The notes: generated by a model not told the origin, from the letters alone. DNA of 64,000 bases from Bacteroidota bacterium (GCA_023425865.1 JAFABV010000035.1:1-64000); one strand, 5' to 3'; shown: positions 34,038 to 43,797, counted from the stretch's first letter. Numbers and translations: made by a program.

Positions 34038-35291
34038 ATGACAATCGATCAATTTAACTTTGCCGGCAAGAAGGCAATTGTCCGCGTGGATTTCAATGTG
34101 CCATTGGATGAGAATGGCAACGTAACAGATGACACCCGTATCCGTGGTGCCCTGCCCACACTGAAGAAGGTGCTCGCCGACGGCGGTGCCGTCATCATGA
34201 TGAGCCATATGGGCAAGCCCAAAGGCAAGGTTAACGCCAAGCTCAGCCTCAGCCAGATTGTCGCTAAGGTGTCTGAGCGTCTGGGTGTAGAGGTGAAGTT
34301 TGCCGCCGACTGTGGCAACGCTGACGCCGAGGCCGCTGCCCTGAAGGCCGGCGAGGCTCTGCTGTTGGAGAACCTCCGCTTCTATCCCGAGGAAGAGGGC
34401 AAGCCCGTGGGCGTGGAGAAAGGCACTCCCGAGTTCGACGAGGCCAAGAAGGCCATGAAGGAGTCGCAGAAGGAATTTGCCAAGAAGCTCGCCAGCTATG
34501 CTGACGTATATGTGAACGATGCCTTCGGTACCGCTCACCGTCGTCACGCTTCTACCGCCGTTATCGCCGACTACTTCGACGCCGACAGCAAGATGCTGGG
34601 CTACCTCATGGAGAAAGAGGTGACCGCCATCGACAATGTGCTGAAGAACGCGCAGCACCCCTTCACCGCCATCATCGGTGGTTCTAAGGTGAGCTCTAAG
34701 CTCGGCGTAATCCAGAATCTGCTCGACAAGGTTGACAACCTCATCATCGGCGGCGGTATGGGTTACACCTTCATCAAGGCTCAGGGTGGTAAGATTGGTG
34801 AGTCGCTCCACGAGGACGAGCTGATGCCCGAGGCACTGAAGGTGATGGAGGCTGCCAAGGAGAAGGGCGTAAAACTCTCTCTGTCTGTGGCTACCGTAGC
34901 CGGCGACGCATTCTCTAACGACTGCAACCGCCAGACGGTAGACATCTTCAACATCCCCGACGGATGGGAAGGTATGGACGCCAGCGAAGAGAGCTTGGAG
35001 ATCTGGAAGAAGATTATCCTCGAGTCTAAGACCATTCTGTGGAACGGCCCTGTAGGTGTGTTCGAGTTTGAGAACTTCGCGCACGGCACTGGCGAAATCG
35101 CCAAGTATGTGGCCGAGGCTACTCAGAAGAACGGCGCCTTCTCACTCGTTGGTGGTGGCGACTCTGTAGCTGCTGTCAACAAGTTCGGTTTGGCAGACAA
35201 GGTATCATACGTGTCTACAGGTGGTGGTGCCATGCTCGAGGCCATCGAGGGCAAGGTGCTTCCTGGCGTAGCTGCCATCAAGGGCGAGTAA
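34038..35291 (+). CDS. pgk: Phosphoglycerate kinase
   Basis: Phosphoglycerate kinase converts 1,3-bisphosphoglycerate and ADP to 3-phosphoglycerate and ATP in glycolysis. The 417-residue protein has the family's N-terminal VRVDFNVPLDENG and the substrate-site stretches SHMGKPKG and FGTAHRRHAS, GGSKVSSKL in the hinge region, and a C-terminal nucleotide-binding segment GGGDSVAAVNKFG. Full length. Its own promoter lies just upstream and a strong terminator just downstream, so it is a single-gene unit. Confidence 0.97.
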   Translation: MTIDQFNFAGKKAIVRVDFNVPLDENGNVTDDTRIRGALPTLKKVLADGGAVIMMSHMGKPKGKVNAKLSLSQIVAKVSERLGVEVKFAADCGNADAEAAALKAGEALLLENLRFYPEEEGKPVGVEKGTPEFDEAKKAMKESQKEFAKKLASYADVYVNDAFGTAHRRHASTAVIADYFDADSKMLGYLMEKEVTAIDNVLKNAQHPFTAIIGGSKVSSKLGVIQNLLDKVDNLIIGGGMGYTFIKAQGGKIGESLHEDELMPEALKVMEAAKEKGVKLSLSVATVAGDAFSNDCNRQTVDIFNIPDGWEGMDASEESLEIWKKIILESKTILWNGPVGVFEFENFAHGTGEIAKYVAEATQKNGAFSLVGGGDSVAAVNKFGLADKVSYVSTGGGAMLEAIEGKVLPGVAAIKGE

Positions 35292-35349
35292 ACGAAGCCA
35301 TTCATCCCAAGCCGCCTGCTGTCATGTAGGTGGCGGTGATCATATCATC

Positions 35350-35391
35350 AATCCCGGAAGGGGTCTCTCTTGAGACTCTTCCGGGATTTTT
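35350..35391 (+). terminator. Intrinsic terminator of pgk
   Basis: ATCCCGGAAG pairs with CTTCCGGGAT, with an inner GTCTC/GAGAC, and is followed by TTTTT. A clear Rho-independent terminator about 60 bp after the stop. Confidence 0.85.
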
Positions 35392-35523
35392 CATGTGCCC
35401 ATGGCCCACCATAGTGGCTGCCTTGTGCCCACAAGACGGATGTTGGGCACGCAAGGGCGCAGTAGGATAATAGGAAGGGATGTTGGGCGCAGGTTTACCA
35501 ACATGACACGGAAGATCCGTCAC

Positions 35524-36240
35524 AGCCCTACATCCTGCTCGCTTTCCCCGAAGGGGATAAACGCTTGATAGGGCAGGGTTGGCGCGAAGCGACTACCCTG
35601 TCTAACTGGCGTATGAGATGCATTTGAACTCTGTAGGAGTTCAACGAGTTAACGAAATGCGGTTGGATGGGTTGTATTGTTGATTACGGAAGACCGTTGA
35701 ACTCCTACAGAGTCCAACCATCCGGCGCAAGCATAGACACGGTAGGCACGTCATGCCTCCCTTCGGTCGTCATTCCGGCCAACCGTACCCTATCAAGCAT
35801 TCAACCCCTTCGGGGTAGGTAAGTTTCGCGGAAACGGATGACCAACTCTGCCCTATTATCAACTGTCCCGACCTTGCGTGCCATAAGAACTCCTCTGCGT
35901 GCCAATCCCTATTCTCTCCATGCTCTTCGTCTCCGCAGAACTCGTCTACCCCGAAGGGGTTGAACGCTTGACAGGGCAGGGTTGGCGCGAAGCGACTACC
36001 CTGTCTAACTGGCGTATGGGATGTATTTGAACTCTGTAGGAGTTCAACGATTTAACGAAATGTGGTTGGATGGGTTGTATTGTTGATTAAGGAAGACCGT
36101 TGAACTCCTACAGAGTTCAACCATCCGGCGCAAGCATAGACACGGTAGGCACGTCATGCCTCCCTTCGGTCGTCATTCCGGCCAACCGTGCCCTATCAAG
36201 CGTTCAACCCCTTCGGGGTAGGCAAGTTTCGCGGAAACGG
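35524..36240. repeat. Second repeat field: two direct copies of a hairpin-containing block
   Basis: Two copies at about 35524-35870 and 35930-36240, offset near 403 bp, repeat GGTTGGCGCGAAGCGACTAC and the following stretch. Each has an opposed pair of 19-bp hairpin elements (35625-35643 with 35698-35716, the latter one mismatch; 36028-36046 with 36101-36119) and ends in a CCTTCGGGGTAGG motif. The block is the inverted counterpart of sequence in the 944-3043 field. No gene is supported between pgk and the glucosaminidase gene (35292-36764). Confidence 0.85.
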
Positions 36241-36479
36241 ATGGCCACCTCTGCCCTATTATCTACTGCCCCGACCTTCGGGGTAGGCAGGTTTCGCGGA
36301 AACGGATGACCAACTCTGTCCTATTATCAACCATCCCGACCTTCGGGGTAGGCAAGTTTCGCGGAAACGGATGACCAACTCTGCCCTATTATCTACTGCC
36401 CCGCCCTTCGGGGTAGGTGAGTTTCGCAGAAACGGATGACCAACTCTGTCCTATTATCAACTGCCCCGACCTTCGGGGA
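36211..36479. repeat. 65-bp tandem repeat, four units plus partial
   Basis: Units start at 36211, 36276, 36341 and 36406, each exactly 65 bp, and a fifth begins at 36471 but breaks off. Each begins CTTCGGGGTAGG and contains TTTCGCGGAAACGGATG. An isolated unit occurs at about 35808. In TTTCGCGGAAAC the arms TTTC and GAAA form a small hairpin. Confidence 0.9.
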
Positions 36480-36764
36480 AAGTAAGCAAGAGATAATGGA
36501 TGTTGGGGTGGGCACCTCCTTCAGAGGTGGATAATACAAAGCGAAAACAATAGTTGAGAGTTTCACCCGTGTCTTGCGAAACCCTCAGCTATTGAGCGGT
36601 GTCTACTTAGGCATAATACAGCGGGGGTCCTCTGTGCCCTCGTTAGGTCGGTAGCAGGTCCACTCGCCGAGTGGCCTCCTCCTCTGTGAGCAATAATAAC
36701 ACACCATTTTCTGCGGCTCTGCGTGCCATAACACCGCCCGGCACCCGCTTTTACCTACTGCACC

Positions 36765-37691
36765 TTAGTACACCCGCAACCGTTCACCGACACGAATCTG
36801 GTAATCGGGTGACAGACGGTTCATCTTGTACAGACTCTCCAAACGAATGCCATAGCGCTGGGCGATGGTGTACATGCTCTCGCCTGCCTGCACCACATGC
36901 GGCCGGCGCTTGTAGGTCTTTGGCGCACGCTTCTGCTTCTTCTTCAGGTAGACTATATCCCCTTCCTGCAGCACATCGTGCTTGTCGCGCTCGTTATACT
37001 TGGCCAGCTTTCTCCACGACAGTTCCGTCTCCTCGCCTATCGACTTGAAGGTGTCGCCGCTACGCGCGATGAGATAGTAGTTCTTGTTGAATATCTTGAT
37101 GGGATGCAGTGTCGCGCCCTGCCGCACCGCATGGTCTACACCCGCCCGCTGGGCCATGAACCGGTCGTAGTCTCGTGCACCGTCATACCGGTAGAGCTGA
37201 TAGAGTTCGATGATGTCTATGAGTTTCTGCGCATAAAGCGGATTGGTGGCATAGCCACACTCACGCAGTCCACGCGCCCAACCCCGATAGTCGGTAAGCG
37301 AGAGCCTGAAGAGGCGCGCGTAACGCTGGTTCTTCGCCAGAAACACGCTATGGTCCTCATAACTCTGCCGCACGTTGTCGTAAACCCTAAAGCACTCTCC
37401 TCGGGCATCATCGTCCTTGGCCATCGACCTTCCGGTCCAGTCATGACACTTGATGCCGAAATGGTTATTGCCGATGGTAGCCAGCTCGCTCATTCCGGCG
37501 CCGCTCTCAAAGACACCCTGCGCCAAGGTGATGCTCGCCGGAATGCGGTAACGCAACATCTGCTCGATGGCAAGATCTTTATACTGATCGAAATAAAGTT
37601 GGTATCTGCTATTGTACTTCATCTGCCCCTGGACAACCAGACAGACGCAGACAAGGCACAACGATAGAATATAACGTTTGAGAATATCCAT
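36765..37691 (-). CDS. Secreted LysM glucosaminidase (peptidoglycan hydrolase)
   Basis: A 308-residue exported protein. A signal peptide (about residues 1-22) is followed by a glucosaminidase domain of the FlgJ/GH73 type (about 30-170) with the catalytic glutamate in LAQGVFESGAGMSELA and later IGNNHFGIKC. Two LysM repeats close it: about 205-250 (ARSGDTFKSIGEETELSWRK) and about 263-307 (HVVQAGESMYTIAQRYGIRL). It would cut the glycan strands of peptidoglycan while anchored through LysM. A -7 element lies 26 bp upstream, so it has its own short-leader promoter. Confidence 0.9.
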   Translation of the reverse strand: MDILKRYILSLCLVCVCLVVQGQMKYNSRYQLYFDQYKDLAIEQMLRYRIPASITLAQGVFESGAGMSELATIGNNHFGIKCHDWTGRSMAKDDDARGECFRVYDNVRQSYEDHSVFLAKNQRYARLFRLSLTDYRGWARGLRECGYATNPLYAQKLIDIIELYQLYRYDGARDYDRFMAQRAGVDHAVRQGATLHPIKIFNKNYYLIARSGDTFKSIGEETELSWRKLAKYNERDKHDVLQEGDIVYLKKKQKRAPKTYKRRPHVVQAGESMYTIAQRYGIRLESLYKMNRLSPDYQIRVGERLRVY

Positions 37692-37716
37692 TCGACAATA
37701 AGCTTTACATGAAGTA

Positions 37717-37724
37717 CAAAAATA
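37717..37724 (-). promoter_or_regulatory. Promoter -7 element for the glucosaminidase gene
   Basis: TATTTTTG on the minus strand, 26 bp before the start codon. Confidence 0.45.
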
Positions 37725-37810
37725 CGAAATATTATGTAAAGGCTCCGCCTAAGGGATTATAATTTAACGTTTTTCGTGCATTTGGGCAGATTCTGCCCGA
37801 TACCTCCCGC

Positions 37811-39139
37811 TTAGTGGCGGGCGGCATCGAGCAGAATCTCGTTGAGGGTAGGATGAATGTGAATGATAGAGGCCAACCGTGCCCGCGTGACATTGAAGTT
37901 CATCAGCGCGGCCACCTCCTGCACCATACCGGCGGCCTCAGCCCCCATGACATGGCAACCGATGATGACATCATGCTCGTCGCAAATCAGTTTTACCAGA
38001 CCGTCGGTCTCCTCCATGGCCTGCGCGCGCCCATTGGCGCGATAGATTGCCTTATGCGAGGTATAGGCAATGCCGTGCTCCTTACAGTAATCGTCGGTGA
38101 CTCCCACCGAGGCTGCCTCGGGGGTGGTGAATACCGCCGCGGGCATGATGTCGAGCCGAATGTCGTCGGCCTTGCCCACGATATGGTTGACGGCACGCTG
38201 CCCCTGGAAGCTTGCCGCGTGTGCCAATAGCTGTCGCCCGTTGACATCGCCGATGGCGTAGATGTGAGGCACATGGGTCATCATGTTGTCATCTACCGCG
38301 ATGCCTTTGGCGTCGGCCTGCACGCCCGCAGCCTCAAGCCCGAGCCCCTCGATGTTGGGGCGCCGCCCCGTGGCAACGAGGATGCACTCAGCCTCCACCG
38401 TGCCCTCATTCCCAGTCTTACGGTCTTGATACACCACCGTGGCACCGTCTATGCGCTGCACGCCGGCGTTCATATAAAACTTGATGCCGCGTTTCTCCAT
38501 CGACTTACGGATGCGCTTCGCTATCTCACTGTCGAGTGAGGGCAGGCACTCTTTCAGAAACTCTACCACCGTCACCTGACAACCGAAAGCGGCAAACACC
38601 GATGCCATCTCCAAACCAATGACCCCAGCCCCCACAACGCAGAGGCTCTGGGGCAAGGACGGTCTGGCCAGCAACTGTTCAGAAGTCACGACATGAGCGC
38701 TCACTGGCGCGCCGTCGGCACCCAAGCCGGGCACGGGCGGCAGTTTGGCTCTCGACCCCGTGGCGATAATGATATGGTCGGCCACGTAGGTCTCGTCGCC
38801 CACGGCCACGGTATGGGCATCTGTCAAGGTAGCACGGCCGTAAACCAATGTGATGCCCGGCTGTCCGAGCAACATCTCCACGCCCTGACGCAGCCCGCTC
38901 ACCACCGTGTCTTTACGCTGCATGGCGATGGCAAAGGCCTCGGCGCCACCACCCTGCGACGCAGCCTTGGCCGCGTCGTGTACCAGTGCCTTGGTAGGAA
39001 TGCAGCCGCAGTTGAGGCAGGTGCCACCGGCAAGGTTTTCCTCAACGATGGTCACTTGCAGCCCCTGCTCAGCGGCATAGGCAGCGGTCTCGTATCCACC
39101 GGGACCGCTGCCGATAATCAGTAGGTCAGTCTTGTTCAT
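37811..39139 (-). CDS. lpdA: Dihydrolipoyl dehydrogenase (L-protein)
   Basis: A 442-residue flavoprotein disulfide reductase that re-oxidises the lipoyl group of GcvH with NAD+. FAD motif GSGPGGYETA near the N-terminus, redox-active disulfide in GGTCLNCGCIPTKAL (CX4C), a second GxGxxG (VVGAGVIGLEMA) for NAD, and the terminal IHIHPTLNE with the catalytic His-Glu pair. A typical length is about 450-470, so this is slightly short. It overlaps the end of gcvPB by 14 bp and is the last gene of the glycine-cleavage operon, which supports a dedicated role, although it may also serve other lipoyl enzymes. Confidence 0.93.
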   Translation of the reverse strand: MNKTDLLIIGSGPGGYETAAYAAEQGLQVTIVEENLAGGTCLNCGCIPTKALVHDAAKAASQGGGAEAFAIAMQRKDTVVSGLRQGVEMLLGQPGITLVYGRATLTDAHTVAVGDETYVADHIIIATGSRAKLPPVPGLGADGAPVSAHVVTSEQLLARPSLPQSLCVVGAGVIGLEMASVFAAFGCQVTVVEFLKECLPSLDSEIAKRIRKSMEKRGIKFYMNAGVQRIDGATVVYQDRKTGNEGTVEAECILVATGRRPNIEGLGLEAAGVQADAKGIAVDDNMMTHVPHIYAIGDVNGRQLLAHAASFQGQRAVNHIVGKADDIRLDIMPAAVFTTPEAASVGVTDDYCKEHGIAYTSHKAIYRANGRAQAMEETDGLVKLICDEHDVIIGCHVMGAEAAGMVQEVAALMNFNVTRARLASIIHIHPTLNEILLDAARH

Positions 39140-40517
39140 CGTGGTAGGTCAAAACAGGTTGACGGGCGGCCAGCACATCATCTACACGGGTAATAGGCGT
39201 GTGGTGCGGCGCCGACTTCACCATTTCCGGGTCACTGATAGCCTCTTCCGCAATCTGACGCATCACGGCAATGAAGGAGTCGATCGTCTCCTTGCTCTCG
39301 TCCTCGGTCGGCTCGATCATCATGGCCTCATGGAAGAGCAGCGGGAAGTAGATGGTGGGTGCGTGGAAACCGTAGTCGAGCAGACGCTTGGCCATATCCA
39401 TGGTCGTCACGCCCGTAGACTTGTCTTTGAGACCGTCGAACACAAACTCATGCTTGCTCAGTCCATTGATGGGCAATTCATATACATCCTTGAGACATTC
39501 CTTGATATAGGTGGCATTGAGTGTTGCCAACGGCCCCACCATCTTGATATGCTCACGCCCCAAGGTAAGGATGAAGTTCAGGGCACGCAGCTCCACCAGG
39601 AAGTTGCCGTGATAGGGATTCACATTCGGGAAGAAGACTTCCAGACCTTGACGCACTCCCACGGGACCACTGCCGGGACCACCTCCGCCGTGAGGCGTAG
39701 AGAAGGTCTTGTGCAGGTTGACGTGCAGCACGTCGAAGCCCATGTCGCCCGGTCGGCAAACGCCAAGCAAGGGGTTGAGGTTGGCCCCGTCGTAGTACAT
39801 CAGTCCACCATGGGCATGTACCATTTCCACGATGCGCTGAATGTCGTGCTCGAAGATTCCCAAGGTGTTGGGGTTGGTCATCATCATGGCAGCGACGGTG
39901 TCATCGAGTTTGGTGGTGAGGTCTTCCACGTCTACCGTACCGTCGGGCAGGCTCTTCACCTCGACCACGTCCAAGCCACAGACAGCCGCCGAGGCGGGGT
40001 TGGTGCCATGGGCAGAGTCGGGCACGAGCACCTTGGTGCGCTTCAGGTCGCCCCTGCTTTCGTGATAACTGCGTATCACCATCAGTCCCGCCAGCTCGCC
40101 GTGAGCGCCGGCCGCGGGCTCGAGGGTAAAGTCGTACATGCCCGTGAGCGCCGAGAGCATCTGGCGCAACTGCTTGGTCACCTCGATGGCACCCATCACC
40201 GTAGACTCGGGCTGCAAGGGATGCAAGCCCGTGAACTCCTTACGTGCGGCCGTCTCATCATTGATCTTGGGGTTGTATTTCATCGTGCATGAACCCAACG
40301 GATAGAAGCCGTTGTCAACGCCAAAGTTATTGCCGCTCTGGTTGGTGTAATGTCTCACTACAGTCAACTCGTCACATTCGGGCAACCGCGCCTCCCGCTC
40401 GCGTCGCAGCGCGGCAGAGATGGTGTGGTGGGGAAACTCGTTCTTGGGCAGACTATACCCCACGCTGCCGGGATGGCTGAGTTCGAAGATCAGCTTTCCA
40501 TAGATTTTATTGTTCAT
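39126..40517 (-). CDS. gcvPB: Glycine dehydrogenase (decarboxylating) subunit 2
   Basis: The C-terminal half of P-protein, a pyridoxal-phosphate enzyme that decarboxylates glycine and passes the aminomethyl group to lipoyl-GcvH. The 463-residue protein carries the PLP lysine in VNLHKTFSTPHGGGGPGSGP, plus PLGSCTMKYNPKIN and DSAHGTNPASAA. Split P-protein, as opposed to the single long form, is common in this phylum. It follows gcvPA by 13 bp and overlaps lpd by 14 bp. Confidence 0.95.
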   Translation of the reverse strand: MNNKIYGKLIFELSHPGSVGYSLPKNEFPHHTISAALRREREARLPECDELTVVRHYTNQSGNNFGVDNGFYPLGSCTMKYNPKINDETAARKEFTGLHPLQPESTVMGAIEVTKQLRQMLSALTGMYDFTLEPAAGAHGELAGLMVIRSYHESRGDLKRTKVLVPDSAHGTNPASAAVCGLDVVEVKSLPDGTVDVEDLTTKLDDTVAAMMMTNPNTLGIFEHDIQRIVEMVHAHGGLMYYDGANLNPLLGVCRPGDMGFDVLHVNLHKTFSTPHGGGGPGSGPVGVRQGLEVFFPNVNPYHGNFLVELRALNFILTLGREHIKMVGPLATLNATYIKECLKDVYELPINGLSKHEFVFDGLKDKSTGVTTMDMAKRLLDYGFHAPTIYFPLLFHEAMMIEPTEDESKETIDSFIAVMRQIAEEAISDPEMVKSAPHHTPITRVDDVLAARQPVLTYHDEQD

Positions 40518-40530
40518 CGTCAGTGCCTTT

Positions 40531-41847
40531 CTATTTTACTAAGTCTACCAATGTATCAATCTCTTGCTTGCTGCGCTGCTCGGTAACGGCAAGCATCACC
40601 ACGTCGGGTGCCACCTTGATGCCACCGAAGAAGCCGTTGTCGAGCCACCGCTGCTGCAGGGCATCGAGGTCGCCGTCATAGCGCAGGCAGAACTCGTTGA
40701 GAAACTCGCGGCCGGGGAAAGCCTCGGTGAAACGACCGGTGGCCAGCAGCTGCTCGTGCAGATAATGCGCGCCGTCGCATCCCTGCTGCGTGGCCTCGAC
40801 AAGTCCCTGACGTCCCATGAGCGACATGTAGATGGTTACCCACAGGGCCATGAGACTCTCGTTGGAACAGATATTCGACGTAGCCTTCTGCCTACGGATA
40901 TGCTGCTCGCGCGCCTGCAAGGTAAGCACATAGGCACGACGGCCCTCGCTGTCTTGTGTTTGTCCGACAATGCGACCCGGCATCTTGCGCATATACTTCT
41001 CCGAAGTACACATATACCCTAAATAAGGTCCGCCCCACTGCATGGGCAAACCCAAGCTCTGGGCCTCGCCCACGGCGATGTCGGCCCCCCACTCGCCCGG
41101 TGTCTTGAGCACCGAGAGGTCGGCGGCAATGCTGTTGATGATCATCAATGCCTTGTGGGCATGGCATACATCGGCCACACCGTTGAAGTCTTCGATGATG
41201 CCATAGCAGTTGGGCTGCTGGACAATAAGACCGGCCACGCCACCCTCGTTGAGCAACTGGGGCAGCGAGGCAAAATCGGTGACACCATTGACTTGCGGAA
41301 CGCGCACGATCTCTATGCCCTGGAAATGGGCATAGGTATCTACCACGGCAGCTACCTTGGGGTCGACGGTTTCGGACAGCAGGATGCGGTTGGCCTTCTT
41401 GCCAATGGCAATGGCCATCATGGCAGCCTCGGCCGTGGCCGTAGCGCCATCGTACATCGAGGCATTCGACACCTCCATGCCTGTAAGCCGCGCCATGAGG
41501 GTCTGGTATTCAAAGATATAGTGGAGTGTGCCCTGCGATATCTCAGCCTGGTAAGGCGTGTAACTGGTAAGGAACTCAGAACGAGATACAATCTGCGGAA
41601 CCACGGCAGGCACGTAATGGTCATACACACCGGCACCGGCAAAGCATATCTTTGGCGCATTGGCGGCGCACAGCGCGTCGAAATAGCGTCTAATCTCAAT
41701 CTCGCTCATGGCCTCGGGCACGCCGTAGTCGCCCTTGAGGCGCACGTCGGCAGGCACGTCGGCATAAAGGTCGTCGAGCGACTTCAGCCCAATAACATCC
41801 AGCATCTGTTGTATGTCATCAGACGTATGGGGGAAGTATTTGAACAT
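40531..41847 (-). CDS. gcvPA: Glycine dehydrogenase (decarboxylating) subunit 1
   Basis: The N-terminal half of split P-protein. The 438-residue protein has YFPHTSDDIQQML at its start, TPYQAEISQGTLHYIFEYQT, MEVSNASMYDGATATAEA, and a late ERISSE-free region (LQAREQHIRRQKATSNICSN). No PLP lysine, as expected: the lysine is on the partner subunit. Sits 126 bp after gcvH and 13 bp before gcvPB in the leftward operon. Confidence 0.95.
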   Translation of the reverse strand: MFKYFPHTSDDIQQMLDVIGLKSLDDLYADVPADVRLKGDYGVPEAMSEIEIRRYFDALCAANAPKICFAGAGVYDHYVPAVVPQIVSRSEFLTSYTPYQAEISQGTLHYIFEYQTLMARLTGMEVSNASMYDGATATAEAAMMAIAIGKKANRILLSETVDPKVAAVVDTYAHFQGIEIVRVPQVNGVTDFASLPQLLNEGGVAGLIVQQPNCYGIIEDFNGVADVCHAHKALMIINSIAADLSVLKTPGEWGADIAVGEAQSLGLPMQWGGPYLGYMCTSEKYMRKMPGRIVGQTQDSEGRRAYVLTLQAREQHIRRQKATSNICSNESLMALWVTIYMSLMGRQGLVEATQQGCDGAHYLHEQLLATGRFTEAFPGREFLNEFCLRYDGDLDALQQRWLDNGFFGGIKVAPDVVMLAVTEQRSKQEIDTLVDLVK

Positions 41848-41973
41848 GGTGTTTTTCTTTCTGCGTTATATAATAAAAGGTGGTGGAATGACAGGCTCCA
41901 CCAAAAGATGGCGGAGCAAGGACTGCAGCAGGGCATGCGCCGCCATGCGATGACGGCGCATCAGCATCGGCCT

Positions 41974-42333
41974 CTACAGCGTAGCCTGGTAGGCAGCCTC
42001 ATCCATCAGGGCGTCGAGCTCTGAAGGATTGGCGAGCTTCACCTTCACCATCCAGTTGGCATTGGCGTCCTGGTTGATCAGGGCAGGCTCGTCGTCGAGG
42101 GCCTCGTTCACCTCTACCACCGTGCCACTCACGGGAGCCAGCAGGTCGCTGGCGGCCTTGACACTCTCCACGGCCCCAAACTCCTCGCCCACGGCCAGCT
42201 CATCGTCTACCTCGGGAAGATCTACATAGACAATATTGCCCAGTTGCTTCTGAGCATAGTCAGAAATACCGATATACCCAAACTCTCCATCTACACGCAC
42301 ATACTCGTGCGACTCGCTATAATACGTCTTCAT
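41974..42333 (-). CDS. gcvH: Glycine cleavage H-protein
   Basis: The lipoyl carrier of the system, about 119 residues from the ATG at 42333. An in-frame TTG two codons upstream is less likely. The lipoylated lysine is in FGAVESVKAASDLLAPVSG, and the N-terminus YYSESHEYVRVDGEFGYIGI is typical. Starts 27 bp after the gcvT stop. Confidence 0.95.
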   Translation of the reverse strand: MKTYYSESHEYVRVDGEFGYIGISDYAQKQLGNIVYVDLPEVDDELAVGEEFGAVESVKAASDLLAPVSGTVVEVNEALDDEPALINQDANANWMVKVKLANPSELDALMDEAAYQATL

Positions 42334-42360
42334 ACGCAATGTTATTGATCTTAATAGTGT

Positions 42361-43446
42361 TTATTTCTTGTAATGCTTCTCAAAGAACTTTTTCTTCACC
42401 ACCGTACCGGGGAAGGTTTTCTTTCGGATGGCCACCTCCACCGTGTCGCCCATCTGGATGTCACTGTCTACCAGTGCCACGGCACAGCTCTTGTCTACCG
42501 ATATCAAGCGATAGCCCGTAGTGATCTCGCCCACTTCCCTACCGTCTTTGAGCACCTTGTAGCCATGGCGCGGAATGGCACGGTCGGCCAGTTCTATGCC
42601 TCGCAGTCGGCGTGCCACGCCCTCGGTCTTCTGCTTCAGCAGTGCCTCCTTGCCGATAAAGTCGGGCTTGTCGAACTTGCAGAACATGCTCAAGCCGGCC
42701 ATGACGGGAGAAATCTCTTCAGACAGCTCGTCGCCATACAACGGCAGGCCCACCTCGAAGCGCAGCGTATCGCGGCAACCCAGTCCGCAAGGCAGACAGC
42801 GGTGGCTCTCCATGAGCTTGTCCCACTGTGCCTGGATGAAGCCGTGCGACCCATAAATCTCAAAGCCATCCTCACCCGTATATCCTGTACGCGAGACGAT
42901 GACCTCCTCACCGGCCATATTGAGCACCTTGGCGGTATAGAATACCAATTCTTTGCAGGCTATGCCCAGCACTTCCTCCATCACCGCCTCGGCCTCGGGG
43001 CCCTGTACGGCCAACTGACCATAGTAATCAGACTGGTGATCAATCTCGACGGCAAAGCCCTGAGCCTGTTCCTCTATCCACGCCACGTCTTTATCGATGT
43101 TGGCGGCGTTGATCACGATGAAAAACTCCTGCTCAGCCATCTTGTACACCAGCAGGTCGTCTACCGTTCCCCCGTTGGGGTAGCACATCATGCCGTAAAA
43201 GATCTGATGCAAGGGCGCGCCGGTAACGTCGTTGGTGAAGATGTGGTTGACATATCGCTCAGCGTCTACGCCCCTGACAAAGACCTCTCCCATATGAGAA
43301 ACGTCGAAAACACCGCAATGCTGCCGCACGGCGAGATGCTCTTCGATGATAGAGGAATACTCAATGGGCATGTCGAAGCCGCCAAAAGGTTGGATATTGG
43401 CACCCAGTTGTACGTGACGGTCGTAAAGGCAAGTTCTTTTATTCAT
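42361..43446 (-). CDS. gcvT: Glycine cleavage T-protein (aminomethyltransferase)
   Basis: The 361-residue tetrahydrofolate-dependent aminomethyltransferase that releases ammonia and makes methylene-tetrahydrofolate. Motifs include GANIQPFGGFDMPIEYSSI, VFDVSHMGEV, ISRTGYTGEDGFEIYG and RDTLRFEVGLPLYGDELSEE. It is the first gene of the gcvT-gcvH-gcvPA-gcvPB-lpd operon, which is leftward and complete. A 165-nt leader precedes it. Confidence 0.95.
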   Translation of the reverse strand: MNKRTCLYDRHVQLGANIQPFGGFDMPIEYSSIIEEHLAVRQHCGVFDVSHMGEVFVRGVDAERYVNHIFTNDVTGAPLHQIFYGMMCYPNGGTVDDLLVYKMAEQEFFIVINAANIDKDVAWIEEQAQGFAVEIDHQSDYYGQLAVQGPEAEAVMEEVLGIACKELVFYTAKVLNMAGEEVIVSRTGYTGEDGFEIYGSHGFIQAQWDKLMESHRCLPCGLGCRDTLRFEVGLPLYGDELSEEISPVMAGLSMFCKFDKPDFIGKEALLKQKTEGVARRLRGIELADRAIPRHGYKVLKDGREVGEITTGYRLISVDKSCAVALVDSDIQMGDTVEVAIRKKTFPGTVVKKKFFEKHYKK

Positions 43447-43649
43447 ATTTTATTTCACAGTATTTATTTGATAGAACGCAGGTGAATATCAAGCCGCAAA
43501 AGTCTGTCGCCATCAAATGACGCTTGGGGAGACCAACGACTTTGCCCTATCTGATGTAACACCTACATGACTCATGCAATATAGATTGATAAAGATAATA
43601 GACTAAAACTCCAAGGGCAAAGGTAGAAAAAAAACAGTACCAGCGCAAA
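43447..43649 (-). promoter_or_regulatory. gcv operon promoter and 165-nt leader
   Basis: On the minus strand, TTTG at 43646-43649 and TACCTTTG at 43618-43625 are spaced 20 bp, giving a likely start near 43611. The 165-nt leader contains GCAAAGTC (43541-43548) able to pair with GACTTTTGC (43495-43503), so a folded regulatory element is possible. I do not see the conserved core of the glycine riboswitch. Confidence 0.5.
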
Positions 43650-43739
43650 GAAATGGCATAAAAATTATCTTCCTCACCCAAAATAACACCGTGACCTGAT
43701 TATTGCGCGAGACGGTGCGCGACCTCGGCAAAGCGCAAA

Positions 43740-43773
43740 GGGGGCTGGAAGATCTGTGGATCTTCCAGCCCCC
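43740..43773 (-). terminator. Intrinsic terminator after the bamD-rpoZ-DUF4293 operon
   Basis: A perfect 15-bp stem GGGGGCTGGAAGATC with a 4-nt loop, followed on the minus strand by a modest T-rich tail (TTTGCGCTTT). Confidence 0.7.
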
Positions 43774-43797
43774 TCAGGTGCTACAATAGCCGACGCG

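Noticed and set aside
36211..36479. CRISPR-like regular repeats with 65-bp period
   Set aside because: The whole 65-bp unit is repeated; no variable spacer exists.
43447..43611. Glycine riboswitch upstream of gcvT
   Set aside because: Expected by context, but the conserved aptamer core is not visible.
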